From Gnetum montanum (Eukaryota > Streptophyta > Gnetopsida > Gnetales > Gnetaceae), in NCBI GenBank assembly GCA_015680685.1, contig MNCI01026334.1:795089-859088 (forward strand): a stretch of DNA of 64,000 nt, written 5' to 3'. Position 1 is the first letter of the stretch, and each line of letters opens with the position of its first letter. The notes under the pieces are model-generated. The model was not told where the DNA came from and ran no database searches. It was given only the letters and a program-made list of their open reading frames with translations. The translations under genes were made by a program, and so were the position numbers. Of the stretch, positions 51,057 through 62,038 are shown piece after piece.

Positions 51057-51235
51057 AGATGTTGTCAAAGAGAATACCCAAAGCTAAGGAATCATTACAA
51101 CCATGGAAAAAAAGGTCTATAGGAAGATGAAGAGGATGAGATGTAGATCAATATCCTCTTATGAAAAAAGAAGCACAGTTATACTCAACCCATCAGCCCA
51201 CACCTACAACAAGGTAATCTATGTAGGTAGAAACT

Positions 51236-52079
51236 TGATGAATCGTGACTCATTAAGCTTCGATATCAGACATGTGATATTGTGTACATGATATCAGGTA
51301 CACGATATCGTGGCTTGGCTAGTGATATCAGATGCGCGATATCATGACTCCTGTGCTAGCCTATAAATACATATGTAGGCACAAGGAGTTGGGAGTTAGT
51401 TAGTAGTTCATTTTAGAAGTTAGCTTTCATTCTTAGTTCTTCTCAACCCTTTTCCCGTAGTGCATGCTCACAGTGTGATGATTGTAATTGTACGACACCT
51501 TCATTCGAGTGTAATGTACTTGGACATGCACATGATCAGAAATAAAGATCGAGATTACTTCATCATTGTAGCATTCACTTAGTTTAATTATTTAATTGTT
51601 ATTTACTGCTTTCTTAATTAATCTCTCTCTACCCTCATCTCCTACCCCTGTTAGTAAACGCGGAATGAGTACTACTTAATCATGAGCATTTAAGTGTGAC
51701 TACTTGGTATCCCAGTAATGTACCTAGGACATTTGCTAGATAATCCTAGTAGTAGTACATGAGGTCCAATATGTGTATGGATGATTAAGGGATGGATGCT
51801 CATCGCACTTAGGCTAGCTTAGACTCTCTTCACCCTTTCTCTCTTAGCTTAATCAAGTTATTTTCCACTGCCTCTAGGAGTAGCACTAGCTTAGGACCAC
51901 ATCATACACCTCACTTTGGACTAAACCATACATACTAGTCCAAGTGGGAAGATAGCAAACTACGATCAACAAGTAACTATTTAGATACCACAACTAGCCC
52001 ATTTGTGGAGTTCAACCGGATCGTGCGTGAAATGCTCGTATTCGTATGGTTGAGTGTAGGAGTACCTCGCCATTCATCA
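51236..52079 (+). repeat. Solo LTR inside copy D
   Basis: TGATGAATC...TTCATCA, 844 bases. GATATC-class dyads (51261-51345) precede TATAAATA at 51362-51369, and an AATAAAGATCGAGATT site lies at about 51541. Flanks AAACT (51231-51235) and AAGCT (52080-52084) look like a 5-base target duplication with one change. The same coding frame lies on both sides. No internal element sequence remains, so LTR-LTR recombination is the simplest origin. Confidence 0.85.
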
Positions 52080-54535
52080 AAGCTAATGCACCACTAGCTC
52101 AAGAATAGGATAATGTCTCACACTCTCTAATGAGAGTCTACAAGCCATACAAAATGTCCACCATGATAGTAAAACTTAACTTTGGATCATTCATGGAGTT
52201 CACACTTACAGAGGTTCATGAACAACTCCAATCCTCACCACTCTAGTAAACCATCTCAAGTAATGATGAATGGTATTTTAAAATTCATTAATTCTAGAAA
52301 AATAAATAAGATGATACCACATTGAAGATTGAGGAAGTGATAGTATCATATTTAGTAGAAGCAATCACAAGGACATTGAATATAACAAATGTCAGGGTCA
52401 ACATTACTTAGATCTCCACAAGGTTTGACACAAATGTAAGGAATTTATGGATCTAGAGAAATAGTATAGCAGATTATCTACTGTGGAGAAAATATACTTC
52501 AAGATTGGTACATATCATATCTTCCCAACCAAAAGACTTAATAGACTTTTCACCTATGCTACTAGGGAAAGTGCTATCCTAGTGGGAAAATTCCAAGATA
52601 ACATAGGCCACCTATTATTTCTAGAAATATAGAGAAGGTTCAAAGAGAAGAAGATAGGAAAACCCACTCTTCCATTCCCTTGTCTTATTAAGAAGTTGTG
52701 CAAACAAGCTAGAATTTAGGCTACATCAATGATGTTCTTCAAAAAGCCCAAAATTCTTCATGTTTAGAAATCTCCAAGCTAGTGCCACCTAAGAAAAATC
52801 AAGTGGAGAAATCAAAAAGCATTGAGGCTACAACAACATTAACACTAATGGAAAACATTTCAACCATAGGCACAAAATAGGAAAGACCTAGTGGATCAAC
52901 CCTAGTTGTATGTCAAGCAACATAGAGTGCTCCACCAGCACAACAAGACTACAAACCTTCCATGAGTCATATATAATAGTTAGAAGAATTAATTAGTTAT
53001 GGCAGCAAGGAAGTTTTAAGTATGTACAGAGTAAGGGATAATCCCAATAGACCTATAGTATCCAGTGGACCTACCAATGGTCAAATATCTTTACAATAAA
53101 AAAAGATGACGATTGAGCATAACAAATTTCAGGGAACACTACATCATTCCAAGTGATGTTGAAAATTGAAGAAGGAGCCACTCTGGTGGTAATGCAACAC
53201 CAAGATGTAGCCAGAGCAATAGAAGTCATAACATATCATATTAAAGAATCATTTAACATTTCCATTGTACCAATGAAATACATTTTTGGAGTTAAAGATA
53301 TAGAAACATTAATTGAAACATCATGAAAAGAAATAATATCCCTTATTAAACATGAAGATATCTTAGAAAGACTATTGTAGATAGGACAGGTCATACAAAA
53401 TCTTTTTGATATCCCTAGTGATATCAATGCAGGGTAGTTGAAATTAATATATACAAAAGACAAGTTGATCATAATAGAAACCAAGATGCAACACACAAAG
53501 AGTGAAGTGCAAATATTATAAGAAGAACTAGTTGCATTGAGGGTTAAAAGACAAGATCTTTCACAACACATTGCATCATACCAGCTTGCACAATTTAGAA
53601 ATGAGTAAGTAAATCAACTCATGCCTAAGAAAAGATAGAAGGAGATAGAAAAAAGGGTAGTGTGGAATGCCTCAATGGCATATGCCTAGACATATGTCCA
53701 TGTTAAGACTATTATTGCATTGGAAGAAGAGAACAAAAGGATTACTCTAGAAAATTTGAGATTGATAGACATTAAAAACTAGAAGAACATACTTGAAAAA
53801 AGAATCCATCAAGTGAGAGAGTAGTTTGCTAGAGTCAACCTCGACATAAGACAATTGGCCCATAAGAACAAAACCTTTTCAATAGAAGAAGTACATGCAG
53901 TTAGACAAAAATCAATCATTGAAATCAATGCATGGTAAAATGAGGCCAAGAAATATGAAAGGCTTAGAGAATATTTCAGAGATCAAGTGGGCATGTATAC
54001 ATAAATTAATGAGAAAGAGATACATATGGTTAAAGCTAAAATCAATTCCATCACGTAACAAACACCTAATTGGGAATCCATCCTAGATAGTCTTACCCTT
54101 GTCCACTAATCTACGCTAAAGAACAAAGGCCTAAAGGTAGAATACTTGATAGAATATATGTGGTTAGAAAATCTATGCTAGCCTAACTTAGCCATGTTGA
54201 CAACAAGTAGACTAAGGATTGAATTAGAGTAGCAAATGGCTACATTATATTCCATATGGTAGAAAACGTTTACAGAAAGAAAAGATGCATAGTAGAAGCT
54301 TCACATCACAAACTATGAGCTCGAAGTAGTTAAATCCAGCTACCAGGACCAAAAAGATGTTGTAGCAAATCTGGCCAAAAGAATGATTGATTACCAAGAA
54401 CTACAAAAGATGGCCATAGCCTTTGAGGTAGAAAGAACACAATTTTCAGATTTTTATATCAAGGCAAATAAAATGTTTTCACAACTACCATATCCCTAGG
54501 AAGTACCGATGCCTGCAAACATCACTGATGAGACG

Positions 54536-54589
54536 CGGTTCGCACAGCCGACGCGATATCGCATCCCCCGCGATATCGCGTCCTTCCCN
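54536..54589 (+). repeat. LTR start truncated by a single N
   Basis: TGATGAGACGCG followed by two nearly perfect CGCGATATCGCG dyads, then N at 54589, then the D coding frame resumes (T-M-H-D-P-type sequence, as in B near 22445). Only the first 53 bases of a young-looking LTR are present. The rest of that insertion is evidently collapsed at the N. Confidence 0.8.
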
Positions 54590-54715
54590 TTATCATCGAT
54601 GATGCATGATCCCAAAATTGAAGAAGAAAAGCTAAGAGGATTGTTGAATAAATATCAATTCCAAAAACTATATGACAAGAAAAAGGCCAATAAAGAAGCC
54701 ACTAGCACTAGGAAC

Positions 54716-54938
54716 ATGAAGATACTACATCAAATTTTATTTTACTTTTGTCATGTGTTAATCATGTTTTGCATGATTATTTTGCAACATCACTCAAGCA
54801 AAGATGCGACATTTATAGTAGAGTTAGTAATGTATATATGGCATGATGTCGAGTCCATGTAATCCCACAAGTTTGTAATGAACTCTATCCTTTTTTTGTT
54901 TAAACTCGAAGATGAGTTTTTAGTTAGTCATGGGGGTA
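54716..54938 (+). other. Element D tail and purine tract
   Basis: Non-coding tail with ACTCGAAGATGAGTTTTTAG (54904-54922) and AGTCATGGGGGTA (54926-54938) directly before the LTR. Confidence 0.7.
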
Positions 54939-55815
54939 TTATGAAATACTTTAAGTATAGGACTATGATATCATATCTATAATATCATAAACGATATTAT
55001 AGCTCAACATATATTGTTGTAGATATGATGTAGTGGGCCATGATCATACTTATAAATATGAGTCCACCATCACGTCAAAAATAAGTTTTTACCTAACACT
55101 AGCAAAATTTTTGTAGTTTGTTTTTTTAAAGTTAGAGTTAGTTATAAATGCCCATAGTGTAGTGAGTTAGAGTTATATGACATCTTTATTCAAGTGGATT
55201 GTTCTTAGATATAATTTATGAACGATAATAAAGATTGAGATTGTTCTTCATCATTGCAACATCTCACATAGAATAGAGTTATTTTTCCATGTTGTTCACT
55301 TTTATTATGTTATTTACATTTCCTAAGTCATTTAATATTCCAATGTTCATTAGTAATGTGGAATGAATATGATTGGCTTTGAGTGTAAAGTGTAATTGTT
55401 TGGTAACCTAGTAGTGATTTTTCTTGATTCACTCAATACCAAAGTTACTTGGTAATCCTAGTAATAATTACATCAACACAAGATGTGTATGGAAAACTAG
55501 GAATAGATACTTGTCATCATTAGGCTAGAATAGCTTTACATTTTCATTATACTTAGAGATAGAATTTATATCCATTTTTTCACTATCTTCATACTTAGCA
55601 TAATTAAAGATAATCAACATCATTTTATCATATATCTCACTAAAAGTTATACCATATGTTTTGCACCCTGCAAACTCTAAGTGGAAAGACAACGATCATG
55701 AACCCATTATTAATTCATTAGTATACTTGCATTGTCCATCCATAGATTACGATTGGTCGTGTGTGAACACTTGTGACTTATATGATTGAGTGTTGGAATT
55801 CTTTATTGTTCATTA
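54939..55815 (+). repeat. Element D 3' LTR
   Basis: TTATGAAATAC (decayed TGATGA) to GTTCATTA (decayed CTCATCA), 877 bases. Dyads ATGATATCATATC and relatives are at 54966-55035. The TATA box is at 55051-55058, and the R/U5 landmarks include AATAAAGATTGAGATT near 55228. No primer site follows. Confidence 0.8.
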
Positions 55816-56624
55816 ATAAAAAAAAGAAAAAAGCTATTGTATATTATCTTTTTATCATGTTGATCAATATTGTAGACTTTCAGTCTCTTAGATTAATTGG
55901 TTCCAATCTTCTATCTTTTGCAATAATGAGATTCAAGAATGGGCTTTATTTAAATCTTAGCATTTTTTAGAAAAGTCTAATCTTTTCAAGTTGTTAGGAA
56001 TTTTCTTTTTATTTGGTAAATCTTCAAAAAATTTATGGGATATTATAGTAAAGAAAATTGAACAAAAACTTATTAAGGAGAAGGAGAAGAAGCTTTTAAT
56101 AGCTAGTAAGATTATTGTTTGTAAGCATATCATTCAAACTACTCATGTGTATTATTCTTCATGTTAGGCTCCTAGTATTTCTACATATCATTACATTGAT
56201 CAGCTTGTGAAAAATTTTCTTTGAAGTAGCAACCATTCTATAAAAGGATTTTGTTGTGTTGCATGGGATATTCGTACTTCTCACAAAGAGGATGGTGGAT
56301 TGGGATTGATAAATTATTATAAGCAAGATATTATTTTATGTACCAGGTAGATGGTTAAATGCTTATCTAGTAGAGAGCCTTGGAAGCTTCTTTTTCATAA
56401 GTGCACTTAAATGGGTGAGCATAGAGGTAGTGATTAGATACTCATTTTTTAATTAGATCCATTTTCCAAAAGGTATTACTATATTAGGTTCTATTGTCAT
56501 AAAGCACATTTAGAAAGCTTGGAGTTTTATTAGTGATTTTTAGAACTTCAATAATATTATTGTTTCTACCTCTATTCTTGATAAGATTTCTTCTTGGTGG
56601 CTTTTCATTAAAATGAACCATGGT
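55816..56624 (+). mobile_element. LINE reverse transcriptase 3' remnant
   Basis: With frameshifts, the region reads as the C-terminal part of a plant L1-type ORF2. The typical end of the RT connection (K-E-K-K-L-L-I-A-S-K-I, near 56070) is followed by a Tyr/Trp-rich segment, L-V-K-N-F-L, then C-V-A-W-D-I (near 56256) and the signature D-G-G-L-G-L-I (near 56290), W-K-L-L-F-H-K. The left end abuts the D LTR and the right end is cut by another LTR at 56625. No poly(A) tail was found. Confidence 0.7.
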
Positions 56625-57040
56625 GATGAGACATGATATGTTTGGTAGCTTCATCGACACATCCTTGTCGACGAAGCCTCATCGATGCATCTTATATGCA
56701 TCAACACATATATGTGGATGAAAATGCGTTACTGCATTAATGAGCAATGCATCTTAGATGTGTTGACAGAGGCTCGTCGACACATCCTCATTAATGCATC
56801 CTCGTTCATGCATCCTTGTTGATGAAGCTAAATGCGTTAATACATCCTCATCAATGCAATGCCTATATTTGTCTATAAATATGTGAGCACCCACTACATA
56901 TTTGGCACCATTTTGGTTAGTAGTGTACCCAGACTCTTGGAATTTTATTTTGTAATCCTAGAGAATAGTGAGTGAGTGTTTGCAGTGTGGATTTGGGTCA
57001 GTTGTACAACATCTTATTTGAGTGGCATTGTACCCTATAA
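56625..57040 (+). repeat. Truncated LTR with the longest GATGCATC dyad array
   Basis: TGATGAGACATGATATG starts the LTR. About 230 bases follow, filled with TCATCGATGCATC, CATCCTCATCAATGCA, TCGTCGACACATCC and related dyads, at least ten in all. TATAAAT follows at 56874-56880. R sequence continues to about 57040 and breaks off before U5. The right boundary is approximate. Confidence 0.75.
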
Positions 57041-58900
57041 AAAATTACACTCATAACTCTTGCAAACAAATAAGACAAAAGAAAACTTAAATAACATAGT
57101 AACCAAATAAATAAAATTTACAATCAACACATACAATAAATAATAGTATAAAAAAATATCTTATAAAATATAGCAAATAACATTGTACAAATCACATAAC
57201 ACAACACTACAACTAATATTGGAGACATTATAACAAAAAGCATTATAACAAACCTTGCAAGCAACACCACAAATAATACTCCTTGTACATAACTAATTAA
57301 AAATCAGTCATATAAAATAAAACCACAAAGAATTTGAAAACATCCGTAAAACAAGAGAACTAATAAACAAATACAATAAAAGAGGAGACACGATCAGGGA
57401 AAAAGAATTGAAAAAGAAGAGATTGATACGGTGACAATTACAACAATTGTAAACCAAAGATTTTCAAATTGATCCATAGATCATTCCAATCCTCTTAGAG
57501 CAAATTCAAGGGAGCATTGGATGTCTCTCATCGTACTCCAATTTTTCAATTATTTACATCATTCTCAATCCAAGTCCAATTATAAGAAAGCCCATATAAA
57601 AAACCAAATTTATGATTTTAGAACAATAAACAAGTTCCACTTTTAACCTGTATAACATCTATTAAAAGTTTTTGTATTGTGAATTAGTTCATGCATTTTT
57701 TCTATCAAACATTTTTAGCCAAAATAGTAGGAATGAAATTAATGTTGTAGATGCTAAAAGTTCAACTTTGTGTTGAATTGTAGACTTTTTTATCATCCTA
57801 AAAACATAAGTTTGCATTTTTATACTGAATCTTGACCATATAAATATATCCAATCTAGTTATATATACTATTACTAATTTTGCTGTTGAATATAGTTCTT
57901 AGCAATTTAGCAAAAATGTTGCTAATAAAGAACCCTATGTTTATTTATTTAGATTACTGTGGTTAAAAGTATGATAATTGTACTTAGTTCTATGAATGTT
58001 TTGTGTTGACTATATATCCTAGGGGTACATAGTGATCTAGTTCCTATTCAACAAACCATTTTAAATCCATTTAAAGTATTTCATTAAACCTAGTCCAAGT
58101 TAATGAAGGTGCTATGTCTTCTTCCGATTTTGAGTAATTTTGTGTAAAACCCAACCACATCTATAGCTCATGTGCTTTTTTCGCTAGTATTTTAATAACT
58201 TTTTACGATTCTTGTAGGAAAACATGCCTTGTTGGTGGATCAAAGGTTGTTTTTCCTATTGAATGAGGGCTGGAGAAGTGTAAAGATCCTTATAAATTTC
58301 ATGCTATCTTAACCATCATTAAAGAACTACATGGCCCTACTTCTTTGTAAACCTCATCACAGGGATATGTAGGCTTATTGAGGAGGTTTTGCCTCCTTAG
58401 CTCAAACCACCACCCCACTTTATAGAGCAAGGTTTAGGGCTAGTTACACGTAGCATACGATCAGTTGTTGTGTGGTGTCTTAGTCTTGTTGTGTGATGGT
58501 GTGTCGTGCATGTATATGTGGTTGTCTTGGGTCTTCATGTGTGTGCATTGCCTAAGGCATTCTCACTATGCTTCTAACCTTCTTCTAATGACTACCATGA
58601 CTTCTATTATACTTGCAAATATTGTGAGTATTGAGGCATAATCTACCTTGAGTCTTCCCTTCGTTCATAGCTGATTCGGGACTGTTGAGTAGTATCTGCC
58701 CTCCTTTCATAGTTAATTCAAGAGTGTTGAGTGGTGTTGTGCAATGCTTTTCAATGGTGGCACTATTATAATTCTCTGCCAAACTTACTAGAACAAAGAT
58801 AATGAACCTTTGCTAGGATATGTGAAACAATTTTATACATTACATCAATTTCATAATTTTGCATTACATTTGTTTATAAGTCATTAAAATTCAAGCCAAC
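57041..58900. other. Intergenic DNA without recognised gene
   Basis: A/T-rich, with no supported coding region. 57041-57400 is strongly A-rich on the + strand (many ACAACAC and AAATAAA stretches). 58440-58560 is GT-rich. Short open frames have no family features. Confidence 0.4.
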
Positions 58901-59046
58901 CAACATCCTCATGCCACCTTGGAAGCATGTTCCAAACATATGTAACCTGATCCAAGCGTTCTCAAAATAGCAAAGCTCGAGTAACATACATTTGAGAAAC
59001 TAATGAAATCATGGAGGATCGTCCTCGTAATCAGGTAGGACAAGTT

Positions 59047-59815
59047 GGTTTGAAACATCAGCAAAACATTTGATATTAGGCAGCAAAGAAACATTTAATA
59101 TTGTTGCTAGTCCACAAGCTTATAGTAAGATTTCCAAATGCACGTCTTCCACCCTCACCTCATGAATACGTTGTGGATGCTTTCATAAAAATCAACTGCC
59201 CAAGTTGAAACGACCACAATGCTAACATATCATATGAAACCTGCAAATCCCAATAGTAAGAGCTAAGATCGTGTCAGAATGCTAACATAAAATATGAAAC
59301 CTGCAAATCCAAATGCCTTTGTTACGGTGATGTTTAGTTTATGTTATTTTATTAATAATTTGTAATTGTTTACATGCAATTAACACTATCCCTTCCCTCA
59401 CTTGCTTTCCCTTAGGTTAGCTACTTCATAATCTACTTACATTTGATCGTCAGTGATTAAAATTGAATGGGCAACCTTCTATTATGCATGTACCAGACTT
59501 ATTAAATATGGTAATGAGGTAGTCAGACCCAAAGTAACATATATTTGCAGTTTCATAGATCCTTTCCCAATGTTAATGAATTCAAAGGAATCTGGTTTGA
59601 AACATTACCTGATTGTCTTTATTAGTTAGCGCATGGACGGTTAATATTAAATATTACTTCTAATCTACTAGTGCATAAAAAACTTCCAAATGCAGATTCA
59701 TGACCTCAGGGGTTGGCTCTGAATGCTTTATAAAAATCGAATGTGCAAAGTTGACCACTAAAAATGACCCCACCAGGCAATAGCGACAAAACTCACTGAC
59801 GTTGCTAACATCAAA
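59047..59815 (+). repeat. Old duplication, offset about 547 bases, upstream of the carbonic-anhydrase-like gene
   Basis: 59047-59240 and 59594-59790 share GGTTTGAAACAT, CTTCCAAATGCA, ATAAAAATC.A and AAGTTGA at a constant offset of 546-552 bases. Inside the first copy, a stretch of about 35 bases with ATATGAAACCTGCAAATCC is repeated again at 59219 and 59278. Confidence 0.6.
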
Positions 59816-59838
59816 TTATATTTATCATTTTCTAAGTT

Positions 59839-60070
59839 CAATCTTAATGTCTAATTGCTGATGTTTGTAAAATTTTATTAAATATTAAATTTTAAATTGT
59901 TCATCCAAATTGTCCACCACCCCCTCCCCAGATGCGTTATGTTTAATACGTTTTCAATCTTAATGTCTAATTGCTGATGTTTGCAAAACTTTATGAAATA
60001 ATAAATTTTAAATTTTTCATCGAAATTATCCAACACCCCCTCCCCAGATGGGTTTTGCTTAATACGTTTA
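59839..60070 (+). repeat. Two 116-base tandem repeats in the promoter of the carbonic-anhydrase-like gene
   Basis: Units 59839-59954 and 59955-60070 both start CAATCTTAATGTCTAATTGC and both contain CACCCCCTCCCCAGATG and TTTAATACGTTT-type ends. Identity is about 85% by eye. They lie 100-330 bases upstream of the TATA box, so each unit brings a copy of the C-rich CCCCCTCCCC element. Confidence 0.8.
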
Positions 60071-60166
60071 TTAACAACAAAGTGCCTTTGCATTATTTTA
60101 TTAATAAAGTTCGGGGCAACCTCCGCCAAAGGCAAACATGGAATCACGTTGGGATCCAATTCAAAC

Positions 60167-60175
60167 TATATATAA
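60167..60175 (+). promoter_or_regulatory. TATA box of the carbonic-anhydrase-like gene
   Basis: CTATATATAATCGG, about 50 bases before the chosen ATG at 60224. The leader would be short (20-25 bases). The ATG at 60138 lies upstream of the TATA box and is not used in this model. Confidence 0.6.
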
Positions 60176-60223
60176 TCGGATTCGAAACTTCAACCTGCAA
60201 CATATAAACTTTTGGTTAAAAAT

Positions 60224-62038
60224 ATGGCGGTACAGCCTCTGCTCTTATTCTGTGCGCTTCTCTTTTCCTCAATTGCCTGTCTCCAGGTCACAAAAATTAT
60301 CAGCATTTCTTTTTCGAAGATTTGTTTGGTTCTGTAACAAATCAAATGTACGATTTTTGGTCCAAAAATCTAATTTCTTTGTTCTAACACCCCTGCGTTA
60401 CAGGCTGCCGAGAACGAAAATTTCATCAGATTGATCATTGACGATGCGCAGATTTCAAGGAACCCAACAGGCCAGTGAACAATCTGATTTTCTTCTGTTT
60501 TCTCTTATCCATGTTTTCTTTTGAAACCTCTGACATTTCGGATCGAAAAAGATTGGAAATGCTTCATAATTGAATTCATGATTAGCTGATCAACAGATTG
60601 GGGATACGGGTGTGAAAATGGCGTATGGCCAGACAAATGGGGAAATCTTTCCTCGGAATGGAGCCTGTGTAGCTCTGGCAAGGAGCAGTCTCCCATCGGA
60701 ATTCTATCATTCGAAGCAGTCAAGAAGCCAGAATTAGATGATCTGCATTTTAGATACTCAAAAGCATCAGCCTTGTTACAAAATGATGGCCATGCAGTCA
60801 CGGTCAGCGTTATTTATTTGCATTTTATGAATCATCGAATCCAAAATCTGATTTCATGTTTGGACTTGAATTAGTTCGGTTACCTTTTTGTGCTGTAATC
60901 TGTAGATGAAATGGAATGCTGGGTATCTGAGAATAAAAGAGACTATTTATGTTATTCAAGAAGCAAGATTTCACAGTCCTTCGGAACATTCCATCGACGG
61001 GAAAATGTTAGCATATTTCAGCCGCTTGCAAAAGTTATTTTTTGAATGTCTGATCTATGTTGCATGTAGCGAAAGTGCTTTAGAATAGAATCAGTCAATC
61101 AATAGAGATAATTTTGGTGATGTGTTTTGAAGATTCCCGCTTGAGATGCAACTTTTCCACAAAAATATGGAGGACGGTACAGTGGTCATTGTGTCTCTTC
61201 TCTTCAAACTGGATGAAGATCCCAATAAGTTTCTTGATCAGGTAGGTGCCCTTTTGCTTTGTTTCTACAACGATTCGTTTGAATTATTCCTTACTTGCAT
61301 AGCTGTTAGGATATTTTCCTTGAATCTATTTTACTTATGCAGCACTTGGGATCTCCGACTAATCTATTTTAATCTGTAACAGTTCTTGCAACATGTCCCA
61401 TCTTCTGGAAATAATGAAGCAGTTCACGTAGAAGGGGTGGATCCAGATTTGCTAGAAATGCGTCATAAACACATTTACCAGTACACAGGTTCCTTGACCA
61501 CTCCTCCATGCACAGAAGGAGTGATCTGGATAGTGATGAAAAGGGTAAACTATTGACTTTCTTTCATACGTTCTACTGAAATTTTACTTATGTTTACTGA
61601 AACTGAAATTTTACTTATGTTTACTGAAACCCGATCAGTTTCAGAATTGAAGGTACTTTTTATTTTTATTTTCAGTACTAATATATCCTTTCTATATTGT
61701 CTTTCTATCAGAGATACAAGGCTTCTCCGGCTCAGTTGAACAAGTTGGTTGAAGCTCTAAAGGTATGCCCACCTCTGTTGTGTTTTATTCCCAACGAGTT
61801 TCTGACTATACGAATTAAAAGAGAATCTTACCGTTTGAACTCTTTTTTGGTGTGTTCATTAATTTCATAGCTCTTTTTGTCTCCATTTTACCTGGGTTTT
61901 GGTTGAGTATATATATAGTTTTAAGTAGTAGTTGAATTTATGTTATCTTTTCTAACAACGAAATGTGATTTCATGCAGCATGAAAATGCTCGCCCAGTTC
62001 AACCGTTGAATCACAGGGTCGTATATAAAAGGTCCTGA
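60224..62038 (+). CDS. Secreted alpha-carbonic-anhydrase-like protein, 8 exons, 272 aa, zinc site lost
   Basis: Exons: 60224-60286, 60404-60470, 60597-60802, 60906-61006, 61133-61241, 61383-61544, 61712-61762, 61979-62038; 819 coding bases, in frame to TGA. Residues 1-21 are a signal peptide ([14 protein letters not shown]), so entry to the secretory route is expected. The alpha-CA fold is plain: W-P-D-K-W-G at 54-59, K-E-Q-S-P-I at 72-77, N-D-G-H at 106-109, H-S-P-S-E-H at 135-140, and S-L-T-T-P-P-C at 219-225. Cys68 and Cys225 fit the usual disulfide. Active enzymes have three zinc-binding His. Here these positions are Arg133, His135 and Gln152, while the Glu (139), the proton-shuttle-like His (109) and Thr (221) positions remain. 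CO2 hydration is therefore unlikely; a binding role like that of animal CA-related proteins is inference. Intron 2 needs a GC-AG splice; the rest are GT-AG. Confidence 0.9.

Larger units (their letters stand above)
51059..54715 (+). pseudogene. 3'-ORF coiled-coil protein, copy D (split by a solo LTR)
   Basis: Starts ATG at 51059 after AG, with S-K-R-I-P-K paralleling A-P-K-R in B. The pattern Q-L-Y-S-T-H-Q-P-T-P-T-T-R aligns with Q-S-F-S-I-Y-Q-Q-T-L-T-T-K. It is interrupted at 51236-52079 by a solo LTR and resumes at 52080. It continues with the helical domain, then the I-S-G-N-T-T-S-F-Q-V block (near 53126), then L-F-D-I-P-S-D (near 53402) and the coiled coil, Y-I-K-A-N-K-M...L-P-Y-P (near 54460). 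At 54536-54589 a fragment of LTR plus N sits inside the frame. The end aligns with B at about 54715. Its promoter and leader are at 41967-42696, on the other side of C. Confidence 0.7.

Noticed and set aside
60906-61088. Independent short gene
   Set aside because: It is exon 4 of the carbonic-anhydrase-like gene read on into intron 4.
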